Assembly: GCA_964393275.1 (NCBI GenBank)
Contig: CAYMTA010000010.1
Location: 1-64,000 of the forward strand
Origin: SLRI01 sp964393275
GTDB lineage: Bacteria > Pseudomonadota > Alphaproteobacteria > Geminicoccales > Geminicoccaceae
Reading direction: 5' to 3'
DNA: 64,000 nt
Below the pieces are notes generated by a model. The model had not been told where the DNA came from. It was given only the letters and a program-made list of their open reading frames with translations, and searched no databases. Positions 53,429 to 63,228 of this stretch are shown in pieces. Made by a program: the position numbers and the translations under genes. Numbering within the stretch: the first letter of the stretch is position 1; the number at the start of each line of letters is the position of its first letter.

Positions 53429-54492
53429 CGCAGGATGACTTGCGCGTCGATGACGCGCTCAACAATGACCGGCTGCTCCGCTTCGTCGACGGGGCGCTGG
53501 ACGACGACCAGCGCGTGCAGGTGCTGACCGCTCTCTCCGCGCAACCGGAGAAGGTCCTGAGGGTCGAGGCCTATCTGCACCAGAATGCGCGGCTGCGCGC
53601 GCTCCGGCAGCATCTGCCGATGCTCGACAGCCGCAGCTTCGCCATGGAGCTGCAAGGCGAGATCGCAAGCCGGCTGGTGGGCCGCCAGACCCGCATCGCG
53701 GCCTTTCGCTACGCGGCCGCCGCGGCGGTGGCGCTCGTCGTGCTCGCCGGCGGCGCCGCCGTGACGCTGGACCGGCTCGCCGGCAGGGCGACCAGCTTGG
53801 CCGACCAGGTGTCGACCGCCGCGCCCGAGATCTATTTTCCGTTCGGCACGACCCAGCTGGCGGCGAGCGAGCCCGCCGGCCTCGTCGTCCAGACCGGTGG
53901 CGCCGAGGCGCCCGCCCCTGCCCACGATGCGTCGATCACCTGGCTCGCCGGGCAGGTGCCGGGCCTGTCGCTCAGAGTTCCGGAGCTCGACGGCATCGGC
54001 CTGCATCTCGTCCGCGGGGAAACCCTCGAGACCAGCCGCGCGCCGGCGATCCGCCTGATCTACGCCGACGAGGTCGGCAGCACGGTGACGCTCTATGCCG
54101 GCATCGCCCGCTCGAACGCCGATCATGTGTTCCGGCTCGTGCCCGAGGGTCACCTCTCGCTGCAATGGCGCCGGGGTCCGATGATCTTCGCGCTCGTCGC
54201 GCCGACCGACAGCCCGCAGCTCTCGGCGATCGTCGAGCTGGTCGGCAAGGGCGTGGCGCAGATCCCGCCGCGTGAGGCCGGAGCGCCGGTTCCGGCCACG
54301 GTGCCGGCCGCGACAGCGACCGAGGGCGGCCCGATCCAGGCGATCGCCGTGCCCGCGGCGCGGCCCAGCGCGGAGGCGCTGCCGACCCCGGCACCGGCGG
54401 CCGCAACCGCCGCGACGACCACGGGCGACGGCGTCATCGCGCCACCGGCGCTGCCCGCCAAGGGGCCGGCCAACGAGCCCAAGCCGCTCTAG
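53425..54492 (+). CDS. Membrane anti-sigma factor-like protein
   Basis: A 355-residue protein. Residues 1-90 are a helical cytoplasmic domain (LLRFVDGALDDDQRVQVLTA, EAYLHQNARLRALRQHLP) of the kind that traps ECF sigmas; it lacks the HxxxCxxC zinc site. One membrane helix lies at about 93-114, then a periplasmic domain (IRLIYADEVGSTVTLYAG, LSLQWRRGPMIFALVAPTDS) and a Pro/Ala tail. The ATG overlaps the sigma stop (ATGA). It probably releases the sigma factor in response to an envelope signal. Confidence 0.85.
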   Translation: MTQDDLRVDDALNNDRLLRFVDGALDDDQRVQVLTALSAQPEKVLRVEAYLHQNARLRALRQHLPMLDSRSFAMELQGEIASRLVGRQTRIAAFRYAAAAAVALVVLAGGAAVTLDRLAGRATSLADQVSTAAPEIYFPFGTTQLAASEPAGLVVQTGGAEAPAPAHDASITWLAGQVPGLSLRVPELDGIGLHLVRGETLETSRAPAIRLIYADEVGSTVTLYAGIARSNADHVFRLVPEGHLSLQWRRGPMIFALVAPTDSPQLSAIVELVGKGVAQIPPREAGAPVPATVPAATATEGGPIQAIAVPAARPSAEALPTPAPAAATAATTTGDGVIAPPALPAKGPANEPKPL

Positions 54493-54527
54493 CCCGGCGT
54501 CCATCGGCTTCGGTATCGGGCCCGGTC

Positions 54528-54541
54528 TTGATCCAGGTCAA
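54528..54541. promoter_or_regulatory. FNR/FixK-type box upstream of hemN
   Basis: TTGATCCAGGTCAA fits the TTGAT-N4-GTCAA consensus of FnrL/FixK/Anr regulators. It is centred about 86 bp upstream of the hemN ATG. Oxygen-independent coproporphyrinogen oxidase genes are known targets of these regulators in alphaproteobacteria, so low-oxygen activation is expected. Confidence 0.75.
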
Positions 54542-54620
54542 GTCTGGCCGCGCCCGGCTCCGCTAGCCTCGCTCGCCTGACGCAACCGATCCACCGGCGG
54601 CCCGGCGCCGCCGGCCGGGG

Positions 54621-56030
54621 ATGCCCATGCCCGCACCCGCCCGACCTTCCCCCGACCGACCGACCGGCGAGCCGCCCCTCCTGGAGGCGGAGCAGCTCGG
54701 CCGGTTGTTCGAGGCGGATCGCGTGCCGCGCTACACGAGCTACCCGACCGCCCCGCATTTCAGCCGGGACATCGGGCCCGCCGACGCCGCGGAATGGCTC
54801 GCCGCCCTGCCCCAGGGCCAGCCGGCCTCGCTCTATCTGCATGTCCCGTTCTGCCGCCAGCTCTGCTGGTATTGCGGCTGCACCACCCACATCACCCGTC
54901 ATGCCGGCCGGATCAACGCCTACGCGCAGACCCTGGCGAAGGAGCTCGACCTCGTCGCCGACCATCTGGGCCGGCCCGTCCCGCTCGCCCATCTGCACTG
55001 GGGCGGCGGCACCCCGTCGAGCCTCGGCACCGCCGACCTGACGAGCTTGATGCGGCGCATCGAGGAGCGCTTCGGCTTCGTGGCCGATGCCGAGCGCGCC
55101 ATCGAGCTCGATCCGCGCTTCGTCTCGGCCGAGCTCGCCCAATGCCTCGCCCGCATCGGCATCAATCGGGCGAGCTTCGGCATCCAGTCCTTCGATCCGG
55201 CGGTGCAGCGCGCCATCAACCGCATCCAGAGCGTCGACACCACCCGCGTGGCGCTCGAGCGGCTGAAAGAGGCTGGCATCGGCGCCATCTCCTTCGACAT
55301 CCTCTACGGCCTGCCGCTGCAGGATGTGGCGAGCGTGGTCGACACGGTCGACAGCGTCGCCGCGCTGGCGCCCGGGCGGATCGCGGTCTTCGGCTATGCC
55401 CACCTGCCGGGGCTGAAGAAGCATCAGTCGATGATCAAGGACGACCTCCTGCCGGACGCCGTCCAGCGCTTGGCGCAGTTCGCGGCGATCACCGAGCGGC
55501 TCGAGACGCACGGCTACGTGGCGATCGGCCTCGACCACTTCGCCCGCCCGGACGACCCGATGGCGCAGGCCCTCGAGGCCGGCCGGCTGGAGCGCAACTT
55601 CCAGGGCTACACGACCGACACGGCGACGACCCTGATCGGCGTCGGCGCCTCGGCCATCGGCAGCTTCGCCGAAGGCTATCTGCAGAACCATGTCGACCTG
55701 AAGGCCTGGCGGGCGGCGATCGCCCTGGGCCAGCTGCCGACCGCCCGCGGCCTTCGGCTCGGCGCCGACGACCGGCATCGCCGGGCGATCATCAATCGGC
55801 TGATGTGCGAGGGCCGGGCCGATCTCGGAGCGATTGCCCGGTCATTCGGCGACGCCGTCATCGAGCCCGAGTCGCAGCGCTTCGAGCGGCTGGTCGAGCT
55901 CGGCATCGTCCGTCGCGACGCCGACCTGATCCTGGTGCCGGCCCGCTATCGGCCGCTGCTCCGCCTCGTGGCCGCCTGCTTCGACCGCTACCTCGCGCCG
56001 GGCCCGGCCCGCCATTCGCTGGCCGTCTAG
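54621..56030 (+). CDS. hemN: Oxygen-independent coproporphyrinogen III oxidase
   Basis: A 469-residue radical SAM enzyme of heme synthesis that decarboxylates coproporphyrinogen III to protoporphyrinogen IX without oxygen. VPRYTSYPTAPHF at the start and the Fe-S motif CRQLCWYCGC (Cys78, Cys82, Cys85, plus Cys87) distinguish true HemN from HemW. HWGGGTPSSL, NRASFGIQSFD and the C-terminal HemN domain (GRADLGAIARSFG) are present. An FNR/FixK box upstream suggests induction at low oxygen. Confidence 0.96.
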   Translation: MPMPAPARPSPDRPTGEPPLLEAEQLGRLFEADRVPRYTSYPTAPHFSRDIGPADAAEWLAALPQGQPASLYLHVPFCRQLCWYCGCTTHITRHAGRINAYAQTLAKELDLVADHLGRPVPLAHLHWGGGTPSSLGTADLTSLMRRIEERFGFVADAERAIELDPRFVSAELAQCLARIGINRASFGIQSFDPAVQRAINRIQSVDTTRVALERLKEAGIGAISFDILYGLPLQDVASVVDTVDSVAALAPGRIAVFGYAHLPGLKKHQSMIKDDLLPDAVQRLAQFAAITERLETHGYVAIGLDHFARPDDPMAQALEAGRLERNFQGYTTDTATTLIGVGASAIGSFAEGYLQNHVDLKAWRAAIALGQLPTARGLRLGADDRHRRAIINRLMCEGRADLGAIARSFGDAVIEPESQRFERLVELGIVRRDADLILVPARYRPLLRLVAACFDRYLAPGPARHSLAV

Positions 56031-56041
56031 GAGGTCCCGGG

Positions 56042-56281
56042 TCAGCGCCAGAACGGCTTGCCGCTCTCCCGAAGGGCTTCCGCCCGGGACACGCCGATAT
56101 CGCTCAGCAGGCGATGGTCGAGCTCGGCGAGGCTGCTCCGCCCGCGCGACCGCAGGATGGCGGTCTCGAGCAGGGCCGCGAGGCCGGCAACGCCGATGGG
56201 GCGCACCGCCTGCACGGCGAGCCATGGACCGAACGAGCCGAGATGAACGCTCTTCATGGCGGACTTCATGGCGGACTTCAT
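56042..56281 (-). CDS. DUF1127 domain protein (YjiS-like)
   Basis: A protein of about 79 residues ending in the DUF1127 core RSSLAELDHRLLSDIGVSRAE followed by ALRESGKPFWR. The N-terminal part is moderately hydrophobic. Short DUF1127 proteins in alphaproteobacteria have been linked to RNA turnover and phosphate or stress responses. The 5' end is a 12-bp tandem repeat that supplies three in-frame ATG codons (56281, 56269, 56257), so the start is uncertain by eight codons. It is convergent with hemN (11 bp between stops). Confidence 0.85.
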   Translation of the reverse strand: MKSAMKSAMKSVHLGSFGPWLAVQAVRPIGVAGLAALLETAILRSRGRSSLAELDHRLLSDIGVSRAEALRESGKPFWR

Positions 56282-56287
56282 GGCGAA
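56252..56287. repeat. 12-bp tandem repeat, three copies, at the DUF1127 start
   Basis: CTTCATGGCGGA at 56252-56263 and 56264-56275, then CTTCATGGCGAA at 56276-56287. On the minus strand each unit contains an in-frame ATG. Confidence 0.8.
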
Positions 56288-56424
56288 CCCCCTTGCGCCG
56301 CATCGAGGAGAGCCGATGCCGGCCGGCATCCAGCGGCGGTGACCCGCTTCTCCTGCACCGTCATCGGCGCCGTGGCAGTGACATTTGCCACAAACGCACG
56401 GGTTTCGGGCCGCAGCCTCCCGGC

Positions 56425-56976
56425 TCAATCCGAGGAGGTGGCCACCACCTCGACCCGCAGGAGCACCTGGTGGCCGACCACGTTCTCGGCCGCCCATTCG
56501 CCCCGGCCCACGCCGAACGCGGTGCGGTCGAGCTCGAGCTCGCCCTTGGCCACCGCCCGGTCGCCGTCGACGGTGATGGTCATGGGCAGCACGATCGGCA
56601 GGGTGACGTCGCGAATGGTGAGCTTTCCCTCCACCTCGTAGGCGTCGCCGCCGGCGGCGGTGAAGCCGGTGCTGACGAACCGCGCGGTCGGATAGGTCTT
56701 CGCGTCGAACCAGTCCGGCCCCTCGATGCCGGCGTCGCGCTCGGCATTGCCGGTGGCGACGCTTTCGATCTCGATCACCGTCTCGACCCTGGCCGCGGCC
56801 AGCGCCTTCGGATCGAAGCTGATGTCGGCCGCGAACCGCTCGAAGGCGCCGGTGACCGGCGAGCCCATCTGGCGGAAGGTGAAGGCGAGGCTGCTCTCGC
56901 CGTCGACCATCCGCCAATCCCTGGCGGCGGCCGGAAAGGCGGTCGCGAGGATCAGAAGAGCAGGCAAGAACCGCAT
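56425..56976 (-). CDS. YceI family periplasmic protein
   Basis: A 183-residue lipocalin-like YceI protein, a fold that binds isoprenoid chains. A signal peptide (MRFLPALLILATAFPAAA) precedes the domain. Typical segments are DGESSLAFTFRQMGSPVTGA, the long strand IEIESVATGN, and LELDRTAFGVGRGEWA. It is the downstream partner of a cytochrome b561 gene 4 bp away, a widespread pairing that suggests a quinone- or polyprenoid-linked electron-transfer function. Confidence 0.93.
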   Translation of the reverse strand: MRFLPALLILATAFPAAARDWRMVDGESSLAFTFRQMGSPVTGAFERFAADISFDPKALAAARVETVIEIESVATGNAERDAGIEGPDWFDAKTYPTARFVSTGFTAAGGDAYEVEGKLTIRDVTLPIVLPMTITVDGDRAVAKGELELDRTAFGVGRGEWAAENVVGHQVLLRVEVVATSSD

Positions 56977-56980
56977 CGGA

Positions 56981-57532
56981 TCAGCTCCTTCTTGGCAGCA
57001 GCATGCGTTTGAGGACGGTGTTCCGGCGGGCGAAATGGTGCTTCAGGGCGCCCAGGACATGCAGGACGAGGCAGAGCATCAGGAGCTTGCCCGCGATCTC
57101 GTGGATCGCCCGGAGCACCTTGGCCGCGGCCTCGTTCGGCCCGATCAGGTCCGGCACGGGAAAGAAGCCGAACCAGTTGGCCGGGCTCGCGGTCGCACCG
57201 CAATAGAGCCAGCCGCTCAAGGGGATCACCAGGAGCAGCAGGTAGATGCCGTGATGCACCACGATCGCCACCAGCCGCTCGAGCCGACCCATGCCGTCGG
57301 GCAGCGCCGGCACGCCGTTCAGCCGGCGCCAGGCGAGCCGTGCCAGGACCAGCACGAGCACGGTCAGCCCGAGCGCCTTGTGCAGGGCATAGTCGACGAA
57401 CTTCTGCGGGCTGATCGGCAGCTCGACCATGGTCAGCCCGAGCCAGAGGAGCCAGAAGATCAGGAGCGCGCTGATCCAGTGCAGCGCCCAGTGGACGAGG
57501 CCGTAGCCATCCGGCGAATTGGTCAGGCGCAT
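56981..57532 (-). CDS. Cytochrome b561 family protein
   Basis: A 183-residue membrane protein with four helices. Candidate heme-ligating histidines are in VHWALHW (helix 1), YALHKALG (helix 2), VHHGIYLLLLV (helix 3) and CLVLHVLGALKHH (helix 4). These fit the bacterial di-heme b561 (CybB-like) that moves electrons between quinol and periplasmic acceptors. The YceI gene begins 4 bp downstream of its stop. The hppA leader lies upstream on the other strand. Confidence 0.93.
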   Translation of the reverse strand: MRLTNSPDGYGLVHWALHWISALLIFWLLWLGLTMVELPISPQKFVDYALHKALGLTVLVLVLARLAWRRLNGVPALPDGMGRLERLVAIVVHHGIYLLLLVIPLSGWLYCGATASPANWFGFFPVPDLIGPNEAAAKVLRAIHEIAGKLLMLCLVLHVLGALKHHFARRNTVLKRMLLPRRS

Positions 57533-57729
57533 GGTCGATCTTCACCCCTGGAGCCGGTCCTCGAAGGCAAGATAGGCACGGCTGCCGGAGAGGCGAACGC
57601 GGGCGGACCGCCGCCCCCGGCGGCCCTGCGCCGCAGCCCGGGCGCCGGGTTGCACGTGGACAGCTTGTGGCCACGCCGTTAAGAGGGCTGCGCTGCAAGG
57701 CACGATGCGTTGCGGCGATGCCGAGCAGC

Positions 57730-57757
57730 GCCCGATCGACGGATCGGGCTCTTTTTT
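57730..57757 (+). terminator. Intrinsic-terminator hairpin in the hppA leader
   Basis: GCCCGATC, loop GACG, GATCGGGC, then TCTTTTTT: an 8-bp perfect stem and a T-run, 52 bp upstream of the hppA ATG. The nearest upstream plus-strand gene, hemN, ends 1.7 kb away, so it more likely ends a leader or small RNA than a neighbouring gene transcript. Confidence 0.7.
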
Positions 57758-57766
57758 CTGGGCACG

Positions 57767-57785
57767 CTCGATCGACGGACCGGGC
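57767..57785 (+). repeat. Second copy of the leader hairpin sequence
   Basis: CTCGATCGACGGACCGGGC matches 57731-57749 at 17 of 19 positions but has no T-run. It lies 23 bp upstream of the hppA start. Its left arm could also pair with the right arm of the first hairpin. Confidence 0.6.
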
Positions 57786-57808
57786 GATTGGTGCGGGGAC
57801 GGCGACAT

Positions 57809-59926
<2,118 letters not shown>

Positions 59927-59933
59927 TGCCCCG

Positions 59934-59963
59934 CTGCCCGGGTCGGGCGACCGACCCGGGCAG
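59934..59963. terminator. 13-bp-stem hairpin between convergent hppA and bamE
   Basis: CTGCCCGGGTCGG, loop GCGA, CCGACCCGGGCAG: a perfect stem in the 44-bp gap between the two stops. It has no T-run but could serve both directions. Confidence 0.6.
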
Positions 59964-59970
59964 GCCGTCT

Positions 59971-60447
59971 CTAGTTGGCCGGGCGCCCGCCGAGCTGTCC
60001 GGCCACCGGATCGCCGAACCGCCCGACATTGCCGATCAGCTGCTCGAAGATGGTCATCTCGTTGCCGAGCGACGGCGTGACATCGGAGTCCGGATCGATC
60101 TCCATCGCCTCGTCCATGCTGACGTGGCTGACATCCTGGACGATGCCCCGGTCGTCGAAGGCGATCGTCAGCACGCTCTGCTCGGTGATCTCGCTCTGGT
60201 AGAACGAGAGCTGCTCCAGCCGCTGGGTGACGTAGTACCAGCGGCTGTCCTCGAAGGTCGCGAGGGTCGACGGGCTGCCCAGGAGCCGCGCCACCTCCTC
60301 GCGTGGCGTGACGCCGGGCACGATGCGCTGCACCGCCGCCTCGTCGACCGTGTAGCCGTGCTGCATGACCTGCGGGCTGCAGGCGGCAAGGCCAGCCGCG
60401 AGCCCGAAGGCGAGAAGGGGAATCGTGGTGCTCGATTTCAATGACAT
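59971..60447 (-). CDS. bamE: Outer membrane protein assembly factor BamE (SmpA/OmlA family lipoprotein)
   Basis: A 158-residue lipoprotein. The signal peptide ends in the lipobox LAAC, and the SmpA/OmlA domain follows (VQRIVPGVTPREEVARLLG, SRWYYVTQRLEQLSFYQ, IAFDDRGIVQDV). BamE is a small part of the BAM complex that inserts beta-barrel proteins into the outer membrane. A C-terminal acidic and low-complexity extension of about 35 residues is common in alphaproteobacterial members. It is divergent from the cytochrome c chaperone gene, the usual alphaproteobacterial arrangement. Confidence 0.92.
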   Translation of the reverse strand: MSLKSSTTIPLLAFGLAAGLAACSPQVMQHGYTVDEAAVQRIVPGVTPREEVARLLGSPSTLATFEDSRWYYVTQRLEQLSFYQSEITEQSVLTIAFDDRGIVQDVSHVSMDEAMEIDPDSDVTPSLGNEMTIFEQLIGNVGRFGDPVAGQLGGRPAN

Positions 60448-60547
60448 GGTTTCTGGCTCTCTCCAGCGAACGGCGGATCACCGCCCGAGGCCGATGCGCG
60501 GCGGTGGGCCGCGCGTGGGATGAACAGCAGGCGTATCAAGTAAAGTC

Positions 60548-61198
60548 ATGACCACGCGCGAACAAGAGACTTGGCCGGTCAGCCGGGGCATGTTCGGCCG
60601 CTTCAGCGGCTGGCTCGGCAGCCGCCGGGCCGACCGCCAACGCCTGGCGAACGCCTTCGCCCTCTATCATGGCATCGTCGCCCGCGCACGGGCACCACAC
60701 TTCTACAGCGAATGGGGCGTGCCGGACACGCCCGACGGCCGGCTCGAGGTGATTTTCGCCCACACCGCGCTCATGATGCGCCGGCTGCGGCGGGAGGGCG
60801 AGGCCGGCGGCAGGCTCGTCCAGGACCTGTTCGACGTGCTCTTCGCCGATGTCGACCGCAACATCCGCGAGCAGGGGGTGGGCGATCTCTCGGTCGGCAA
60901 GCACGTCAAGCGCTCGGCGCGGACCTTCCTCGCCCGGGCCCGAGGCCTCGACGCCGCCCTCGACGCGGGCGACGGCCACGCCATCGCCCGCCTCCTCGAC
61001 CGCAACATCCACAACCGCGCCGGGAGCGCCGAGCCGGCAGCGGCGCCGGCGGAGGGCATGCGCCGTCTGGCCGCCCACCTGCAGGACGAGGTTGCCCGGC
61101 TCGAGCGGCTTTCGGGCGAGCGTCTGCTCGCCGGCCATTGTGACCTCCAAGAGCCGGGGCACGAGGCGCGGCTTGACCCGGGATCGGCTTGTGCCTAG
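60548..61198 (+). CDS. Ubiquinol-cytochrome c chaperone family protein (Cbp3-like)
   Basis: A 216-residue protein of the Ubiq_cyt_C_chap family, related to mitochondrial Cbp3/UQCC1, which assists assembly of the cytochrome bc1 complex. Recognisable segments are ALYHGIVARARAPHFYSEWG, DTPDGRLEVIFAHTALMMRR and LVQDLFDVLFADVDRNIREQ. It is the first gene of the conserved alphaproteobacterial run chaperone-DUF177-plsX-fabH. The start at 60548 lacks a strong ribosome site; Met15 is possible. Confidence 0.9.
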   Translation: MTTREQETWPVSRGMFGRFSGWLGSRRADRQRLANAFALYHGIVARARAPHFYSEWGVPDTPDGRLEVIFAHTALMMRRLRREGEAGGRLVQDLFDVLFADVDRNIREQGVGDLSVGKHVKRSARTFLARARGLDAALDAGDGHAIARLLDRNIHNRAGSAEPAAAPAEGMRRLAAHLQDEVARLERLSGERLLAGHCDLQEPGHEARLDPGSACA

Positions 61199-61344
61199 CG
61201 TTGCTGGCCTTCATGCCCCATCTTATCGCGCCGGCCGCCGGATTTGGGCGCGGCATGGCAGGTGATCGCCGCCGGCGGTGGAGTGAAGCTGAGGCGGACG
61301 CGGCGCCAGCCGGACCGGCAGCGTGTTCCGAAAGGGGACCCATT

Positions 61345-61896
61345 GTGGCGCAAGGCCCTGAATTCTCGCGCTTGATGATGCTTCGTGAGCTGCCCGAGAG
61401 GGATGGCCGATCGTTCGGTATCGCCGCCGATCCGGCGGAGCGCCGCCGCGTGGCGGACCGGCTCGATCTCGTGGCGCTCGACGGCCTCGCCTTCGCCGGC
61501 CGGGTCGAGCACGGCCCGAGGGAGGGCGTGCTGATCCTGCGCGGCCAGCTCGAGGCGGATGCGACGCAGCGTTGCGTCGTCACGCTCGAGCCCGTGGCGG
61601 CCCGCCTCGACGTCGAGATCGAGCGCTATTTCGTGCAGGGCCCGGAGATCGAGGCCGAGGAGATCCTGATCTCGCCGGACGACGAGGAGCCGGAGCCGCT
61701 CGACAGGGACTGCCTCGACTTGGGCGAGATCGCCGTCGAGGAGCTCGCCCTGGCGCTCGACCCCTACCCGCGCGCCGCCGACGCCGACGCACGGCTGGAG
61801 GCGGAGCAAGCCGCCCTGGGGCATGCCGAGGCGGACGCCGCCCGCTCGGCCTTCGCCGCCCTGGCGGCGCTGCGCGACCAGGGCAAGGGAACCTGA
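61345..61896 (+). CDS. DUF177 (YceD) family protein
   Basis: A 183-residue protein of the DUF177 family. The GTG at 61345 is chosen because AAAGGGGA lies 7 bp upstream and the protein then opens with the family-like VAQGPEFSRLMMLREL. The central RGQLEADATQRCVVTLEPV and the acidic PDDEEPEPLDRDCLDLGEI match the family. The second cysteine expected in some relatives is replaced. DUF177 genes usually precede rpmF/plsX; plants and bacteria show a link to 23S rRNA processing. plsX follows after 64 bp. Confidence 0.9.
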   Translation: MAQGPEFSRLMMLRELPERDGRSFGIAADPAERRRVADRLDLVALDGLAFAGRVEHGPREGVLILRGQLEADATQRCVVTLEPVAARLDVEIERYFVQGPEIEAEEILISPDDEEPEPLDRDCLDLGEIAVEELALALDPYPRAADADARLEAEQAALGHAEADAARSAFAALAALRDQGKGT

Positions 61897-61960
61897 GGAG
61901 CGTGCCCGGTCCTCGCTCCACGCACGGGCGTGTCCGTCCGTGTCTCGACAGGCAGAGCCG

Positions 61961-63034
61961 ATGAGCGTCGTCATCGCGCTCGACGTGATGGGTGGCGACA
62001 ACGCCCCCGAGATCGTCATCGAGGGAGCCGATCTGGCGCTCGAAGGCAATCCCGAGCTGCGCTTCATCCTGTTCGGCGACGAGGCCAGAATGGGCCCGCT
62101 CCTGGCATCCCGTCCGGCCCTCCGGCAGGCCGCCGAGCTGCACCACACGCCCGACGCCGTGGCCGGCGACGCCAAGCCGTCGGTGGCGCTTCGCCACGGC
62201 CGCAACAGCTCGATGCGTCTCGCCATAGATGCCGTGCAGGCCGGGCGCGCCGGGGCGGCCGTCTCGGCCGGCAACACCGGGGCGCTCATGGCCATGGCGA
62301 TGGTCGTCCTCAAGACCCTGCCCGGGATCGACCGGCCGGCCATTGCCAGCGTCCTGCCGACCAAGCGCACGCCGGTGGTCTTCCTCGATCTCGGCGCCAA
62401 TGCCGTCTGCGACGCCGAGCAGCTCTTCCAGTTTGCCGTCATGGGCGAGGTCTATGCCCGGGCCGTGCTCGGCGTCGCCAAGCCGCGCGTCGGCCTGCTC
62501 AACATCGGCACCGAGGAGGCCAAGGGCGACAGCGTCGTCCGCCGCGCCGCCGCCCTGGTGCGCGACAGCGGCCTGCCGATCGACTATGTCGGCTTCGTCG
62601 AGGGCACCGGGGTCACCGCCGGCACGGTCGACGTGGTGGTCACCGACGGCTTCACCGGCAACGTGGCGCTGAAGATCGCCGAGGGCACGGCGTCGATGAT
62701 CACCCACTCGCTGCGTCAGGCCTTCTCCAGCAGCCTGCGCGCCAAGCTCGCCTACCTGATCGCCCGGCCGGCGCTCAGGAGCCTGCGCGACCGCTTCGAC
62801 CCGCGCCTCTACAACGGGGCCATGTTCCTCGGCGTGAACGGCGTGGTCGTGAAGAGCCACGGCGGCACGGATTCGGTCGGCTTCGCCGCCGCCATCCGCG
62901 CCGCCCTCGATCTCATCAGCCGTGGCACCAACGAGCGGATCATCGAGGAGATGGGCAAGGTCGCCGCCGCTGCCGCCGATGAGGGCGACAGCGACGATGG
63001 CGAAGCGCCCAAGCCGCAAGCGGCCACCGGTTAG
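61961..63034 (+). CDS. plsX: Phosphate acyltransferase PlsX
   Basis: A 357-residue enzyme that converts acyl-ACP and phosphate to acyl phosphate, the acyl donor for glycerol-3-phosphate in phospholipid synthesis. IALDVMGGDNAPE at the start, SAGNTGALMAMAM, LLNIGTEEAKGD, VEGTGVTAGTVDVVVTDGFT and SHGGTDSVGF are all family blocks. The Glu/Asp-rich C-terminus ends at a TAG that forms the first bases of an inverted-repeat element. It is followed by fabH, as is usual. Confidence 0.97.
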   Translation: MSVVIALDVMGGDNAPEIVIEGADLALEGNPELRFILFGDEARMGPLLASRPALRQAAELHHTPDAVAGDAKPSVALRHGRNSSMRLAIDAVQAGRAGAAVSAGNTGALMAMAMVVLKTLPGIDRPAIASVLPTKRTPVVFLDLGANAVCDAEQLFQFAVMGEVYARAVLGVAKPRVGLLNIGTEEAKGDSVVRRAAALVRDSGLPIDYVGFVEGTGVTAGTVDVVVTDGFTGNVALKIAEGTASMITHSLRQAFSSSLRAKLAYLIARPALRSLRDRFDPRLYNGAMFLGVNGVVVKSHGGTDSVGFAAAIRAALDLISRGTNERIIEEMGKVAAAAADEGDSDDGEAPKPQAATG

Positions 63035-63216
63035 GAGCCTGTCCGAGAAATGGTCACGACCTGCATCGCCCCAGGGCAAGCGAGGGCGCGTCAGCCCTGG
63101 CTCTGGGCCACGTCGACCGACCCTGACGATGGCCCCGCATCGCGGCGGGCCGGTCTCCTCGCCCAAAGCCAGGGCTGGCGCGTGCAGGTCATGACCATTT
63201 TTCGGACAGGCTCCTA
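63032..63216. repeat. 185-bp inverted-repeat (MITE-like) element between plsX and fabH
   Basis: The outer ends, 63032-63065 and 63183-63216, are inverted copies of each other (32 of 34 bases; outer sequence TAGGAGCCTGTCCGA). Inside, a second inverted pair of about 22 bp (CAGCCCTGGCT core) adjoins the right end. There is no coding sequence. The left end supplies the plsX stop codon, and the right end stops 12 bp before the fabH ATG. It fits a non-autonomous transposable element or a large REP-like hairpin. Confidence 0.7.
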
Positions 63217-63228
63217 GGCAAGGACCCC

